From the NCBI GenBank assembly GCA_000433095.1, contig HF991483.1, forward strand, positions 28,656 to 58,188: 29,533 bases of DNA. The letters are read 5' to 3'. This document shows positions 14,262 through 22,534 of the stretch, piece after piece. The notes beneath the pieces are model-generated. The model saw only the letters and a program-made list of their open reading frames with translations. It was not told the origin of the DNA and did not search any database. A program made the translations under genes and the position numbers. The stretch's first letter is position 1. Each line of letters begins with the position of its first letter. Origin of the DNA: Clostridium sp. CAG:967. Lineage in GTDB: Bacteria > Cyanobacteriota > Vampirovibrionia > Gastranaerophilales > Gastranaerophilaceae.

Positions 14262-15530
14262 TTAATTCTTTTTAAATATTAGCACATGTGTCGGCTTGTT
14301 TACAACTTTAATTTTATCGCTTATACCGAGCCCGACTGCCCATAATACTTCATTACCCTTACAAAGAAGTAATGTTTTGTCTTTTTCGTGTTTAGGAATT
14401 TTTTTCTCATTCATATATTTTTTTAATTTTTGTGTTCCTAAGCATCCGAGAGGCTTGATTATATCTCCGTCCAGTCTTGTTCGTAAATCAAAATCAATGT
14501 TTGTCAAAGATACTAAAGCCTTGTTTTCACTGTCTTTTGGAAAACAAATTTCTTCGTTACAATTTTTCAGGGCTTTAATTGTAAAAACTCCGCTTCCATA
14601 CTTGTATTCGCCTTCTTTCGTAATTTTTAAAATTTCAGCGCTTTTTTCCTCTTTCTTAACAAGTTCAACTTTTTTATTATTGACAAAAAGCCATAAATCT
14701 TTTGAGATTGAAATTGTTTTACCTGATTTTGAATTTTTGTTTTCTTCAATAAAAGCTAAAATATTTTCAATTTTTTCTTTGTCGTAATCAATATTATTGT
14801 CAATTAAAATGTTGTATATTAATCTTTTCTTTTCAACAGGTGCTGCTTCCAAAATGTTATTCGTGATGAGTTTATCAATAATTTCATTGTCTTCTGCGGC
14901 AAGCTGTGATAACGAATTAACCGCATCTGTCACCTTTGGATTAATTTCTTTTAAAAGCGGCAATATTTTATGTCTGATAAAATTCCTTTTATATTTGGTA
15001 TTTGAATTTGAGCTGTCGCAATTGGGGTTAAGGTTGTTTTCTCTGCAATAATTTTCAATATCTTCACGCTTAACCGTCAGAAGCGGGCGGTAGAAAATAT
15101 CTCTGTGCTCGCTAATCCCTCCTAAACCTTTTGTGCCTGTACCCTTTATTATTCTGTATAAAACGGTTTCCGCATTGTCATCAGCATTATGGGCAGTAAA
15201 AATAATATTTGTATTAAATCTTTCTGCACAGCGTTTAAAAAAATCGTATCTGGCTTCTCGTGCAGCAGTTTCTGTTTTGGCAATATTCTCAGGTAAAATT
15301 TCCGAATAAAATTCAATGCCTGTTGCTTTTGCAAATTCTTCGCAGTTTTTCGCTTCGTTAAGGCTTTCTTCTCCCCGCCAGTTATGGTTAAGATGCACTG
15401 CAACAGTTCTTAAATTTAATTTGTGCATAATGTCTAACAGGCACATTGAATCGTATCCGCCTGAAAATGCAACGATAAATGTGCCTGATAAATTATATTT
15501 TTCTATGAAATTTTTGACAACTTCAATCAT
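14262..15530 (-). CDS. tilS: tRNA(Ile)-lysidine synthetase
   Basis: A 422-residue N-type ATP pyrophosphatase that puts lysidine at C34 of tRNA-Ile(CAU), so that it reads AUA and not AUG. The PP-loop SGGYDS is at 23-28. VHLNHNWRGEE, FTAHNADDNAETVLYRIIKGTG and RNFIRHKILPLLKEINP follow in the family order. The C-terminal ~80 residues (KPLGCLGTQKLKKYMNEKKIP) are the tRNA-binding TilS_C domain. Its ATG overlaps the stop of the upstream Clp-N protein in an ATGA arrangement, so translation is coupled. hpt follows. Confidence 0.96.
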   Translation of the reverse strand: MIEVVKNFIEKYNLSGTFIVAFSGGYDSMCLLDIMHKLNLRTVAVHLNHNWRGEESLNEAKNCEEFAKATGIEFYSEILPENIAKTETAAREARYDFFKRCAERFNTNIIFTAHNADDNAETVLYRIIKGTGTKGLGGISEHRDIFYRPLLTVKREDIENYCRENNLNPNCDSSNSNTKYKRNFIRHKILPLLKEINPKVTDAVNSLSQLAAEDNEIIDKLITNNILEAAPVEKKRLIYNILIDNNIDYDKEKIENILAFIEENKNSKSGKTISISKDLWLFVNNKKVELVKKEEKSAEILKITKEGEYKYGSGVFTIKALKNCNEEICFPKDSENKALVSLTNIDFDLRTRLDGDIIKPLGCLGTQKLKKYMNEKKIPKHEKDKTLLLCKGNEVLWAVGLGISDKIKVVNKPTHVLIFKKN

Positions 15531-16885
15531 GATTGAAATTTCTTAATACCTTCTTTAATTTCAACAGCATCTACTCCAAGCTGTTCCAAAGCCTTCATTG
15601 CAAGGCTGTTAGGTTCTGTTGTCAGTGCCAGAAGCATATGTGAAGATTCTATTTTTGATTTATTTTCTTTTTTGGCTAATTCCCACGCAACTTCCAAAAC
15701 ACGTTTTGCACGTTCTGTAAAAACAATCTCTTTCTCAAAGTATTCGTTGCCAAATCCAATCATATTTTCAACAATTGTTCTTGCATCTTTAATGGTTATT
15801 TCAAGTTCTGCAAGAACATCATGTCCAACGCCTGTACCTTCGCCGATTATACCGAGTAAAAACATTTCTGTTCCAACAATATTTCGTCCTAAACGTCTTG
15901 CTTCTTCTTTAGCAAGTCTGAGGATTGTCAGCGTTTCAGGCATTTGTTTTTCGATAGGTTTTATAATACTGTGCGCCAAATCATCGTCGGTAATTTTAAA
16001 TTCTTTCAAGATGTCATACGCAACGCCACGTTTTGTTTTTAAAAGTCCTAATACAATGTGTTCGGGCAAAACAACCGATGAACCGAGTTCTTTTGCTGTT
16101 TGAAGCGCCAAATTCATTGTAGTAAAAGCATTCGGTGTAAAAATAATTTGCCTGCCTTCGTATTCGGATTGTCTTGACTGAATTTTCGCAAGTTTTTCAT
16201 CGAAAAGCTCGGCAGTAACTCCATAGTCTGAAAGTATTTTAGTTAACTCCGAATTTTTATCTTCTAAAATAGAAGAAATAATTTGTTCAGTACCCAGAAT
16301 TTCATAATTAGAAGCAGAAAGTTTTGCAACTGCACGTTCAAATACTTTTGAGGATTCCTCATTATCAAAGATGTTATCGGTTTCAGTTGTTTTATTAGTT
16401 TCAACTTCTTTGTTTTCGTCAATTTCGGGGTGGTAAAGACGTTTGATTTTCTTTTGTACAAGTTTTTCCAAAAGCGTTTTGGACTTATAGATGTCAAAAC
16501 CTAATTTTTCAAGAATATCAACGTTTTCTGATTTTTTGTCCGAGATTACGGAAAGAAATAAATGTTCGTATAGTATTGTCGGATTGCCTGATTTGTTTGC
16601 TAAATCAAGTGTTCTTTTCAGAATTTCCTTGTATTCATCATCAAACGGCAATGTGTCGGCTTTTTTCTGCATTATTACGCCATGAGAATTCTTTTTAACT
16701 TCATCATACAACTCTTCGTAAGAAATATTGTATGATTTAAAAATTTTCAAAGAAATACCTTTAGCCTCATCATACAGTGCAAGCAAAAGATGTTCGGGAC
16801 GTACTTCCGTTGCACCCATATCTTTTGCGATTTGCTGTGACTTACTAACTACATTTATTGCTTTTTCCGTAAACTTCTCAAACAA
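15527..16885 (-). CDS. ATPase-less protein of three tandem Clp N-domains
   Basis: A 452-residue protein built from six Clp_N repeats, i.e. three double-repeat N-domains, and no AAA+ module. Repeat signatures sit at EH 31-32, EH 107-108, TE 199-200, EH 275-276, TE 339-340 and SH 415-416. The last domain is closest to genuine ClpC (LAKEEARRLGRNIVGTE, LLGIIGEGTGVGHDVL, FTERAKRVLEVAWELA). A charged linker separates domains 1 and 2 (about 155-178). In ClpC and ClpA this domain binds substrates and adaptors. Without a motor the protein could act as an adaptor, decoy or substrate-holding factor (inference). The TTG start at 16885 is set by GAGGA upstream; the gap to DUF1292 is three bases. It is in an operon with a lone ClpX zinc finger. 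Confidence 0.85.
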   Translation of the reverse strand: MFEKFTEKAINVVSKSQQIAKDMGATEVRPEHLLLALYDEAKGISLKIFKSYNISYEELYDEVKKNSHGVIMQKKADTLPFDDEYKEILKRTLDLANKSGNPTILYEHLFLSVISDKKSENVDILEKLGFDIYKSKTLLEKLVQKKIKRLYHPEIDENKEVETNKTTETDNIFDNEESSKVFERAVAKLSASNYEILGTEQIISSILEDKNSELTKILSDYGVTAELFDEKLAKIQSRQSEYEGRQIIFTPNAFTTMNLALQTAKELGSSVVLPEHIVLGLLKTKRGVAYDILKEFKITDDDLAHSIIKPIEKQMPETLTILRLAKEEARRLGRNIVGTEMFLLGIIGEGTGVGHDVLAELEITIKDARTIVENMIGFGNEYFEKEIVFTERAKRVLEVAWELAKKENKSKIESSHMLLALTTEPNSLAMKALEQLGVDAVEIKEGIKKFQS

Positions 16886-16888
16886 AAC

Positions 16889-17155
16889 TTATTCCTCGTC
16901 TTCGTCTTCATCATCCATGTTTTCAACGTAAGCTGCTACTTTTTCGAATTCTTCATCATTATCGATTGTTTCAAACAAGTAGTCTTCGCCGTCTTTAGAT
17001 AATCTCATAAGAACGACTTCATCGCCTTCTTCATCCTCAACAGGAAGTAAAAGCGCATATTCTTTTTCGTCAACTTCGATAATATCGAAAAGTTCGAATT
17101 TAATTAAATTACCATTTTCGTCAATGGTTTCAATTATTTGATCTTCATCTGCCAT
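16889..17155 (-). CDS. DUF1292 family small acidic protein (YrzB-like)
   Basis: An 88-residue, strongly acidic protein. Its core (DENGNLIKFELFDIIEVDEKEYALLLPV...VVLMRLSKDGEDYLFETID, in short beta segments) is the DUF1292 pattern. It ends in an Asp/Glu-rich tail. An AAGGAGACATT ribosome-binding site precedes ATG 17155. The family is usually found beside yqgF (yrrK) and often alaS/yrzL in Gram-positive bacteria, and yqgF is indeed 18 bases upstream. The molecular function is not established. Confidence 0.88.
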   Translation of the reverse strand: MADEDQIIETIDENGNLIKFELFDIIEVDEKEYALLLPVEDEEGDEVVLMRLSKDGEDYLFETIDNDEEFEKVAAYVENMDDEDEDEE

Positions 17156-17173
17156 AATAATGTCTCCTTTATT

Positions 17174-17578
17174 TTATTTATTTCTACTAAGGTACTGTTC
17201 TAGTATAATACAAGCACTCTCAATATCAACTAATCCTTTGTTTTTTCGAAAGTCGATTTTTCTTGCCCGTAAATTTTCTTCTGCTGTTTCTGAGGTTAGT
17301 CTTTCATCCTCAAAAATTATTTCATAGCCGTTGATTTTACCTGCAAAATCTTTGCAATCCTGTGCTTGTGAGCCTTGAGTGCCGTCCATGTTAAGCGGAA
17401 CTCCTACTACGATTTTTTTTACGTTATTATCTTTTGCTATTTTTAAAATTGTATCTAAAGCTTTATTTTCAGGTGTTCTGTCAACGCAGGAATGACCGTT
17501 TGACAGCATTAGAAGATAGTCGCTTAATGCTACTCCAATTCTTTTTGTTCCGATATCAAGCGCCATAACTTTGTACAT
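17174..17578 (-). CDS. yqgF: Pre-16S rRNA nuclease / putative Holliday junction resolvase YqgF
   Basis: 134 residues with an RNase H-like fold: MALDIGTKRIGVALSD (catalytic Asp8), KKIVVGVPLNMDG, EIIFEDERLTS and the final DIESACIILEQYL, which provides the third acidic position. YqgF (RuvX) matures the 5' end of 16S rRNA in E. coli and was earlier proposed as a Holliday junction resolvase. I start it at ATG 17578, whose A is the last base of the upstream stop (TAATG). A GTG four codons earlier is possible but would lie inside the upstream gene. It is translationally coupled to the 508-residue protein. Confidence 0.92.
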   Translation of the reverse strand: MYKVMALDIGTKRIGVALSDYLLMLSNGHSCVDRTPENKALDTILKIAKDNNVKKIVVGVPLNMDGTQGSQAQDCKDFAGKINGYEIIFEDERLTSETAEENLRARKIDFRKNKGLVDIESACIILEQYLSRNK

Positions 17579-19104
17579 TATTTCACCCACATTTTTTCAA
17601 TCTCATAAACTCTGTCAGCATCTTTTTGAGCGGTGTAATATTCGTAAATACTTTTTCTGACAATGTTTTTCAGTAGTTCAAGCTTAAGTTCTTCATCTTT
17701 ATACAGAGAATACAATGCTGATGCCATGTTTTCACTGCCTGCAAGATATTTTAATATTGATACGTTTAAAATTCTCTCATACCAGACATGTTTTTCTGCC
17801 GGATAGAAGATTTTATCAATATTTTCATCAATAATTTTTTCGTAATCTTTTGGTTCGGTTTCATTCAAAAGTTTTATAAAATCTTCAAACTCATCGCTGT
17901 AATCGCTGTTTAAGAACCAGTAATCAGTGAAATCAGCCTGTAAGATGTTTTCAAATTCGCTGCTGTCTAATTTCTTTGCATCTTTAGAAATCAAATTAAT
18001 AATTCTGTTAAGGTCTTCTGCTTCAATATCAATCAAAAGATTTTTCCAGCATACATACTCATACGGCATATTATGACCGGAAAGTTTTTCTGCCTTAACG
18101 AGAAATGCTTTTAGTATTTCGGGGCTTAAATCAAGAGCTCTTTGACCTCTGTAAAATCTTTCGATTATTGTGTTGCACTCAAACTTGGAAATCTCGTTAA
18201 ATCCGAAACAATCTCTTATTCCCTTATAGTCGTCAATAACAATTGCTACAAACTGAACTTTTCCTGATTTATTTATTCTTGATACTATAACTGCCTGATT
18301 GCCGTGTCCGTCAGGGTATGTAATACAGAATTTATACGGTTTTGAGTCTTTTAAAATTTCTTTGTAAAATTCAATTGAATTATCTTCTCTAATTCCTGAA
18401 AGTTTTAGTACCGACAAATTTTTCTTAACTGACGGAACAAGACTTTCATCCACAAAATCAAGTGAGGAATTTAGAGCATGATAAGCCAGCTGTGACTTTG
18501 AGTTTCCTAAGATTTCAAGAGCTGTTTTTCCTGCTTCTGTTGCAGATTGTGAGAGAAAAACAGGAACCAGCATATTTGCAAGTTCATCTTTTGAGTAATC
18601 TTCAGCCAGAGAATTCAATAAAATGACTTTATCATTATCAGGAAGCGAGTTTAAAAAGTCTAAAAAGTCAATTTGTACTTCAGGGTTTGCAATTGCAGTA
18701 TCTAATATTTTTTTAGTATCGGCATTCACAAGCTCGTCAGGATTATCAAGATATTCGCTGCAGCTGTCGTAATTCCAGTCTGTATCTATATCTCGCAGCA
18801 AATCAAGTGCAAAAATTTTAGCCTGATTTGAAGTCATGTTATTTTTTATCAGTCCCCAGAGTTTTTCAACGAGTTCTTTCATAGGGCAGTATCTGACTAA
18901 AAGATATTTTAATAATTCAGGATTGCTTGAGCTGTTTATTTCTTTAAACAACAGTTTAATAATAACATTTTTGTCTGTTTGGGCATCAAGCGTACGATAA
19001 TGCACCTCATAACTTTCAAAGTCTTTAATACCTTCTAAGTTTGTCATGAGTTTAGCAATTTCTGCTTTAATTTCAAACGGGTTAAGTTCAATGTTATTAT
19101 TCAT
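17578..19104 (-). CDS. Uncharacterised helical (HEAT-like?) protein of 508 residues
   Basis: The start is ATG 19104 (MNNNIELNPFEIKAEIAKLM), coupled by TAATG to the upstream zinc-finger gene. A longer frame to 19215 would lie inside that gene and is not credible. Residues 1-260 are repetitive, acidic helical segments such as ILDTAIANPEVQIDFLDFL and TEAGKTALEILGNSKSQLAY, which look like HEAT-type repeats. A compact middle region (about 270-340) contains YPDGHGNQAVIVSRI, FVAIVIDDYKGIRDCFGFNE and ISKFECNTIIERF and seems to be a separate folded domain. The C-terminus is helical again. I recognise no named family. The operon position with Clp accessory domains and yqgF is the only functional hint. 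Confidence 0.8.
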   Translation of the reverse strand: MNNNIELNPFEIKAEIAKLMTNLEGIKDFESYEVHYRTLDAQTDKNVIIKLLFKEINSSSNPELLKYLLVRYCPMKELVEKLWGLIKNNMTSNQAKIFALDLLRDIDTDWNYDSCSEYLDNPDELVNADTKKILDTAIANPEVQIDFLDFLNSLPDNDKVILLNSLAEDYSKDELANMLVPVFLSQSATEAGKTALEILGNSKSQLAYHALNSSLDFVDESLVPSVKKNLSVLKLSGIREDNSIEFYKEILKDSKPYKFCITYPDGHGNQAVIVSRINKSGKVQFVAIVIDDYKGIRDCFGFNEISKFECNTIIERFYRGQRALDLSPEILKAFLVKAEKLSGHNMPYEYVCWKNLLIDIEAEDLNRIINLISKDAKKLDSSEFENILQADFTDYWFLNSDYSDEFEDFIKLLNETEPKDYEKIIDENIDKIFYPAEKHVWYERILNVSILKYLAGSENMASALYSLYKDEELKLELLKNIVRKSIYEYYTAQKDADRVYEIEKMWVK

Positions 19105-19364
19105 TATTTGCGTGCTTTCCCCCAGAATGCATCCAAAATTTGCTGTGCTTCGGCAGACGGCATTCTGTCGTTTAGTATAAGATATTGTACTGCTATCATT
19201 GCACATTCGGAACAAATATTAACACCCGGTCCCTGAACCATTTTTAACACCTGAGTGTTAGGACGGTGGCAAAAGCTGCAATAAACCAGATCATCGTTTT
19301 TAGATTCGTTTTCTGCTTTATGTTCTCTTTTTGCTCCTAAATTGATAACTTTATCTTTTGACAT
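19104..19364 (-). CDS. Stand-alone ClpX-type zinc-finger protein
   Basis: An 86-residue protein whose residues 27-62 are the ClpX N-terminal C4 zinc-binding domain: Cys29-x2-Cys32 and Cys51-x2-Cys54 in YCSFCHRPNTQVLKMVQ ... ICSECAMIAVQYLI. The rest of ClpX, including the AAA+ module, is absent, and the protein ends naturally after 32 more residues. In ClpX this domain dimerises and docks substrates and adaptors such as SspB. A solitary copy could therefore interact with ClpX, its adaptors or substrates (inference). A GTGAGG Shine-Dalgarno precedes ATG 19364. It is the first gene of the operon that later encodes the Clp N-domain-only protein. Confidence 0.88.
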   Translation of the reverse strand: MSKDKVINLGAKREHKAENESKNDDLVYCSFCHRPNTQVLKMVQGPGVNICSECAMIAVQYLILNDRMPSAEAQQILDAFWGKARK

Positions 19365-19458
19365 GTTAACCTCACAATGCTTTTGTAATCCTTGAACCTT
19401 TTGCAGTGATGCAATTAGCAGTATAAGAATTTTCTAATGTAACTTTTATTTATAAAAT

Positions 19459-19488
19459 TTGCCCAAAATTAATGATTTATTTTATAAT
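19459..19488 (+). promoter_or_regulatory. Promoter of the TPR-lgt unit
   Basis: TTGCCC (19459-19464), an 18-bp spacer and TATAAT (19483-19488), giving a leader of about 30 bases. The divergent minus-strand operon starts at 19364, so 19365-19524 is a shared regulatory region. Confidence 0.65.
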
Positions 19489-19524
19489 AAAACTTACAAG
19501 TATTTTTATGAGGATTATTATAGC

Positions 19525-20106
19525 ATGAAAAAAGCTTTTTTACTAGCAAGTATATTGTTCATTTCTGTTATATCTACAGCGTGTATTAATAATTTTGCTG
19601 TGCAGGAGCTTAATAATAAAGCTAAAGATTTTATGGATAAAGGCGATTACGTATCTGCAATCGAAAGACTAAAATCAAGTATTGATTTAGACGGTACTGT
19701 TTTTGAAACACAATATAATCTTGCTGTTGCATATACTAAAGCAGAAGATTATGCTAATGCAATTAAAACTTATAATGATGCTATTAAATTAAATCCAAAT
19801 TTTCCTGATGCATATTATTCTCTTGCCGTTTGCGAAGAAAACCTTGCAAAAGACATTATAGCCGGTGAAGTTACGGTTAATGAGGATGATACTATTACAA
19901 AACCGGATGAAGCGGATAGTGAAGAAGCAGCAGATAAAAAATCGTTGACCGAAAATGATAAAAAAATGCTTACGACTTTATTAAACAATGCAATATCAGA
20001 CTATATGATTTATAAGGATAAAAATCCGACGGCAGATGATAAAGCTTATGTTGAAGATAAAGTAAAAGAGCTTCAATTACTTCTTGCACAATATACCGTT
20101 AAATAA
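19525..20106 (+). CDS. TPR-repeat lipoprotein
   Basis: 193 residues from ATG 19525 (MKKAFLLASILFISVISTAC). The N-terminus is a lipoprotein-type signal with Cys20 after S-T-A, an acceptable though not ideal lipobox. Two or three tetratricopeptide repeats follow (about 30-110: DKGDYVSAIERLKSSIDLD, YNLAVAYTKAEDYANAIKTYND, NPNFPDAYYSLAVCEEN), then an acidic linker and a helical C-terminus. It is probably anchored to a membrane and acts as a protein-protein scaffold; the partner is unknown. Lgt, the enzyme that would lipidate Cys20, is encoded eight bases downstream, which fits the lipoprotein reading. The AGGA site is rather far (11 bases) from the ATG. Confidence 0.82.
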   Translation: MKKAFLLASILFISVISTACINNFAVQELNNKAKDFMDKGDYVSAIERLKSSIDLDGTVFETQYNLAVAYTKAEDYANAIKTYNDAIKLNPNFPDAYYSLAVCEENLAKDIIAGEVTVNEDDTITKPDEADSEEAADKKSLTENDKKMLTTLLNNAISDYMIYKDKNPTADDKAYVEDKVKELQLLLAQYTVK

Positions 20107-20114
20107 GAGTTGTT

Positions 20115-20900
20115 ATGTTTAAATCACCTGCAGAAATTGCATTTAATATATTTGGCTTCCCCGTATATTTTTACGGAATTACTCTCGCATTAGCAATTTT
20201 AACAGGTATTTATGCAGCGTATTTTATTTATAAAACGTTTTACAATTCAGAAAATAATGCAGAAAAAATTATAGATTTTTCACCTTACATAATAACCATA
20301 GGAATTATTGGCGCAAGATTGTATTATTGCCTTGTAAATTATTCTTACTATATTCATCATCCCGTAGAGATTTTTTATGTCAGACAAGGCGGTTTATCAA
20401 TACATGGAATGATAATTTTGGGAATAATCTCTCTGTTTTTGTTTTCGAAAATCTATAAAATGTCTTTTTTAAAACTGTTTGACGTATTTATGTGCGGGAC
20501 TGCTCTGGCGCAGAGTATCGGCAGGTGGGGAAACTTTTTTAATTCCGAAGCGTTTGGTATGCCGACAGATGTTTTATGGAAATTATACATCCCGATATCT
20601 AAAAGACCGCCTGAATTTATAAACTATGAATATTTTCACCCGACTTTTTTGTATGAAAGCATACTGGATTTTATAATATTTATTATACTTTTGTTAATAT
20701 TTAAAAAGTTTTCAAAAAGACCGGGAGTTATTGCTTGTATCTATTTAATTCTTTATTCTTTTGCAAGAATTTTTGTTGAACATTTAAGAATAGACAGTGT
20801 GCTTAATATTCATGGATTTCCTGTTGCACAGCTGATTTCAGTTGGAATTATACTTTTTGCTGCTGTGTTTATGACTATTTTGTTCTGTAAAGAAAAATAG
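20115..20900 (+). CDS. lgt: Prolipoprotein diacylglyceryl transferase
   Basis: A 261-residue polytopic membrane enzyme that transfers diacylglycerol from phosphatidylglycerol to the lipobox cysteine of prolipoproteins. GGLSIHG (92-98) and GRWGNFFNSEAFG (136-148, with the essential Arg of the Lgt signature) are clear. HPTFLYES follows, and about seven hydrophobic segments are spread along the chain. Length is typical. It lies eight bases after the TPR lipoprotein gene and has only a weak ribosome-binding site, so it is likely to be translated by coupling. Confidence 0.96.
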   Translation: MFKSPAEIAFNIFGFPVYFYGITLALAILTGIYAAYFIYKTFYNSENNAEKIIDFSPYIITIGIIGARLYYCLVNYSYYIHHPVEIFYVRQGGLSIHGMIILGIISLFLFSKIYKMSFLKLFDVFMCGTALAQSIGRWGNFFNSEAFGMPTDVLWKLYIPISKRPPEFINYEYFHPTFLYESILDFIIFIILLLIFKKFSKRPGVIACIYLILYSFARIFVEHLRIDSVLNIHGFPVAQLISVGIILFAAVFMTILFCKEK

Positions 20901-20912
20901 CATTTTAATTAA

Positions 20913-20941
20913 TTGATTTTTTTATTTTTTTATCTTTAAAT
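20913..20941 (+). promoter_or_regulatory. Promoter of the MFS gene, leaderless geometry
   Basis: TTGATT (20913-20918), a 17-bp spacer and TTAAAT (20936-20941), then six bases to ATG 20948. There is no Shine-Dalgarno before this ATG. Confidence 0.5.
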
Positions 20942-20947
20942 TATCTT

Positions 20948-22120
20948 ATGGAAAATAATTTACCCCAAAATAAAAAAGCAATTGCGTGGCTCTCAGGAGC
21001 TCATTTTATAAATGATATTTATACGGGTGTTTTAAACCCAATTATGCCTTTTATTGCTGCAAAAATAGGTATGTCTATGGCTGTTGCAACAATTGTGTTG
21101 ACGATTTCTCATATATTTTCGTCATTATTGCAGCCGCTGTTCGGATTTTTTGCGGACAATATTTCGAAAAGATCAATGATATTCTGGGGATTAATTCTAT
21201 CATCAATTTTTATCCCGATATCAACGCTCGCTGACAACCCGTATACTCTTGTATTTTTTATAATTATCGGCAGTATAGGCTCAAGCCTTTTTCATCCGCA
21301 GGCTCTCGGGTTTGCTTCCCGCTTTGCAAAAAATCTTGATGCCGGAAAAGCTATGGCTTTGTTCATTGCAATGGGTACTCTCGGATATTCTTGCGGTCCT
21401 GTAATTTCATCTGCAATTACTCAATTTTTAGGTATGCCTAAAATGCCTTTAATGACTATACTGGGTATTGTTTGGGCTTTATTGATGTTTAAGTTTGTAC
21501 CTAAGTTGTCTTTGACTGAACCTGTAATTGAACGTATTGATTTTAAAACTGCATTTAAAAGAATTCTTACTAACCATAAATTGAATATTTTAAATGTAAT
21601 CGCTATGCTTAAAACAATGATTATGTCATCTTGTTTTATACTTCTTCCGTTCTTGTGGAAAAATATGGGATATAAACCTTTTTATATTGGAATGGCATTG
21701 TTCTTATTTATTTTTGCGGGCGGAATAGGTTCTTTAATCAGCAGCAGTATTGAAAAGCGTATCGGGGCAGCAAATGTATTCTATATTTCTATGATATCAA
21801 CACTTCCTTTAATGATTTTATTTATTTTGACATACAGAACTCATCCGACAATTTCTCTTATTGTATTTGTCATAATGGGTTTTATAACTATGATGGCTAC
21901 ACCTGTAACTATGCTTATGGCTCAGAATGTTTTGCCTGAGTATAAAAGTATTATTTCAGGGTTTATAAACGGATTTTCCTGGGGAATTGTAGCGATAGCA
22001 ATGTCTTTGCTTGGATTTATAGCTGAAAAATTCGGTATAACAAACGTGTTATTATTTGTAGCATTAATCCCTGCAATATGCTCTGTGCTAGTAAAAGAAT
22101 TATTTAAGGAAAACAATTAA
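20948..22120 (+). CDS. MFS transporter, fosmidomycin-resistance (Fsr) type
   Basis: A 390-residue major facilitator with about twelve hydrophobic segments. The start, AIAWLSGAHFINDIYTGVLNP, then HIFSSLLQPLFGFFADN (the loop 2-3 signature) and IIGSIGSSLFHPQALGFAS are the features that distinguish Fsr-like transporters from other MFS families. The second half begins after a short loop (KTAFKRILTNHKLNIL). The substrate cannot be read from the sequence; the Fsr name refers to one studied member only. The gene has no ribosome-binding site and a promoter placed for leaderless expression. Its stop overlaps the convergent small gene by four bases. Confidence 0.88.
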   Translation: MENNLPQNKKAIAWLSGAHFINDIYTGVLNPIMPFIAAKIGMSMAVATIVLTISHIFSSLLQPLFGFFADNISKRSMIFWGLILSSIFIPISTLADNPYTLVFFIIIGSIGSSLFHPQALGFASRFAKNLDAGKAMALFIAMGTLGYSCGPVISSAITQFLGMPKMPLMTILGIVWALLMFKFVPKLSLTEPVIERIDFKTAFKRILTNHKLNILNVIAMLKTMIMSSCFILLPFLWKNMGYKPFYIGMALFLFIFAGGIGSLISSSIEKRIGAANVFYISMISTLPLMILFILTYRTHPTISLIVFVIMGFITMMATPVTMLMAQNVLPEYKSIISGFINGFSWGIVAIAMSLLGFIAEKFGITNVLLFVALIPAICSVLVKELFKENN

Positions 22121-22395
22121 GCTAAATAATTTAAAGATTTATTTGGTTTGGAATCTTGGTGCTTAGTTGCAAATTTTTCTTGTAGGGATGCCATTTTATA
22201 GAGAAATTTGTTAGTTGCCAGATCAAGACTTAGCGATTTGTCCATTTTATTGAGCATACTTAAATCATGCTCACCGCCGAATGTATGTGAATTACTTGCA
22301 GCATTCATAATAGAATTGGATATTTGCATTGATGCAAAGGCTGCGTTATTCATCGTGTTTAGTGCATTAAAGCGGGCAATGGAAGAAACTAACAT
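22117..22395 (-). CDS. Small uncharacterised protein, 92 residues
   Basis: Starts at ATG 22395 behind a doubled purine site (TAGGAGTTAGGA). The sequence is alanine-, asparagine- and methionine-rich at first (NALNTMNNAAFASMQISNS) and charged and helical later (MLNKMDKSLSLDLATNKFLYKMASLQEKF). No membrane segment or signal peptide is seen. I recognise no family. The start region is complementary to a segment of the divergent candidate sRNA (22589-22603). It shares a general style, but no clear homology, with the 54-residue gene at 1797-1961. Confidence 0.75.
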   Translation of the reverse strand: MLVSSIARFNALNTMNNAAFASMQISNSIMNAASNSHTFGGEHDLSMLNKMDKSLSLDLATNKFLYKMASLQEKFATKHQDSKPNKSLNYLA

Positions 22396-22466
22396 TCCTA
22401 ACTCCTACTACATGTCTCCTACAAATTTTATTTTAAAACACTTATGTTAAAAAATCAAGTATTAAC

Positions 22467-22524
22467 TTATGTAACAATATGGGTAATCTTTGAAATTAGA
22501 TATTATATATATACTTTATATATA
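22467..22524 (+). promoter_or_regulatory. 58-bp shared promoter/operator element, copy 2
   Basis: TTATGTAACAA (22467-22477), 13 bases, TGAAATT (22491-22497), 10 bases, TATATACTTTATATATA (22508-22524). Blocks and spacing are identical to the minus-strand element at 1996-2053. No reading frame follows; the downstream transcript ends at the terminator 22622-22647. Confidence 0.65.
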
Positions 22525-22534
22525 TAAGAACATT

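Noticed and set aside
19105..19215. Longer N-terminus for the 508-residue protein
   Set aside because: It would lie inside the zinc-finger gene in another frame. The TAATG coupling at 19104 explains the start.
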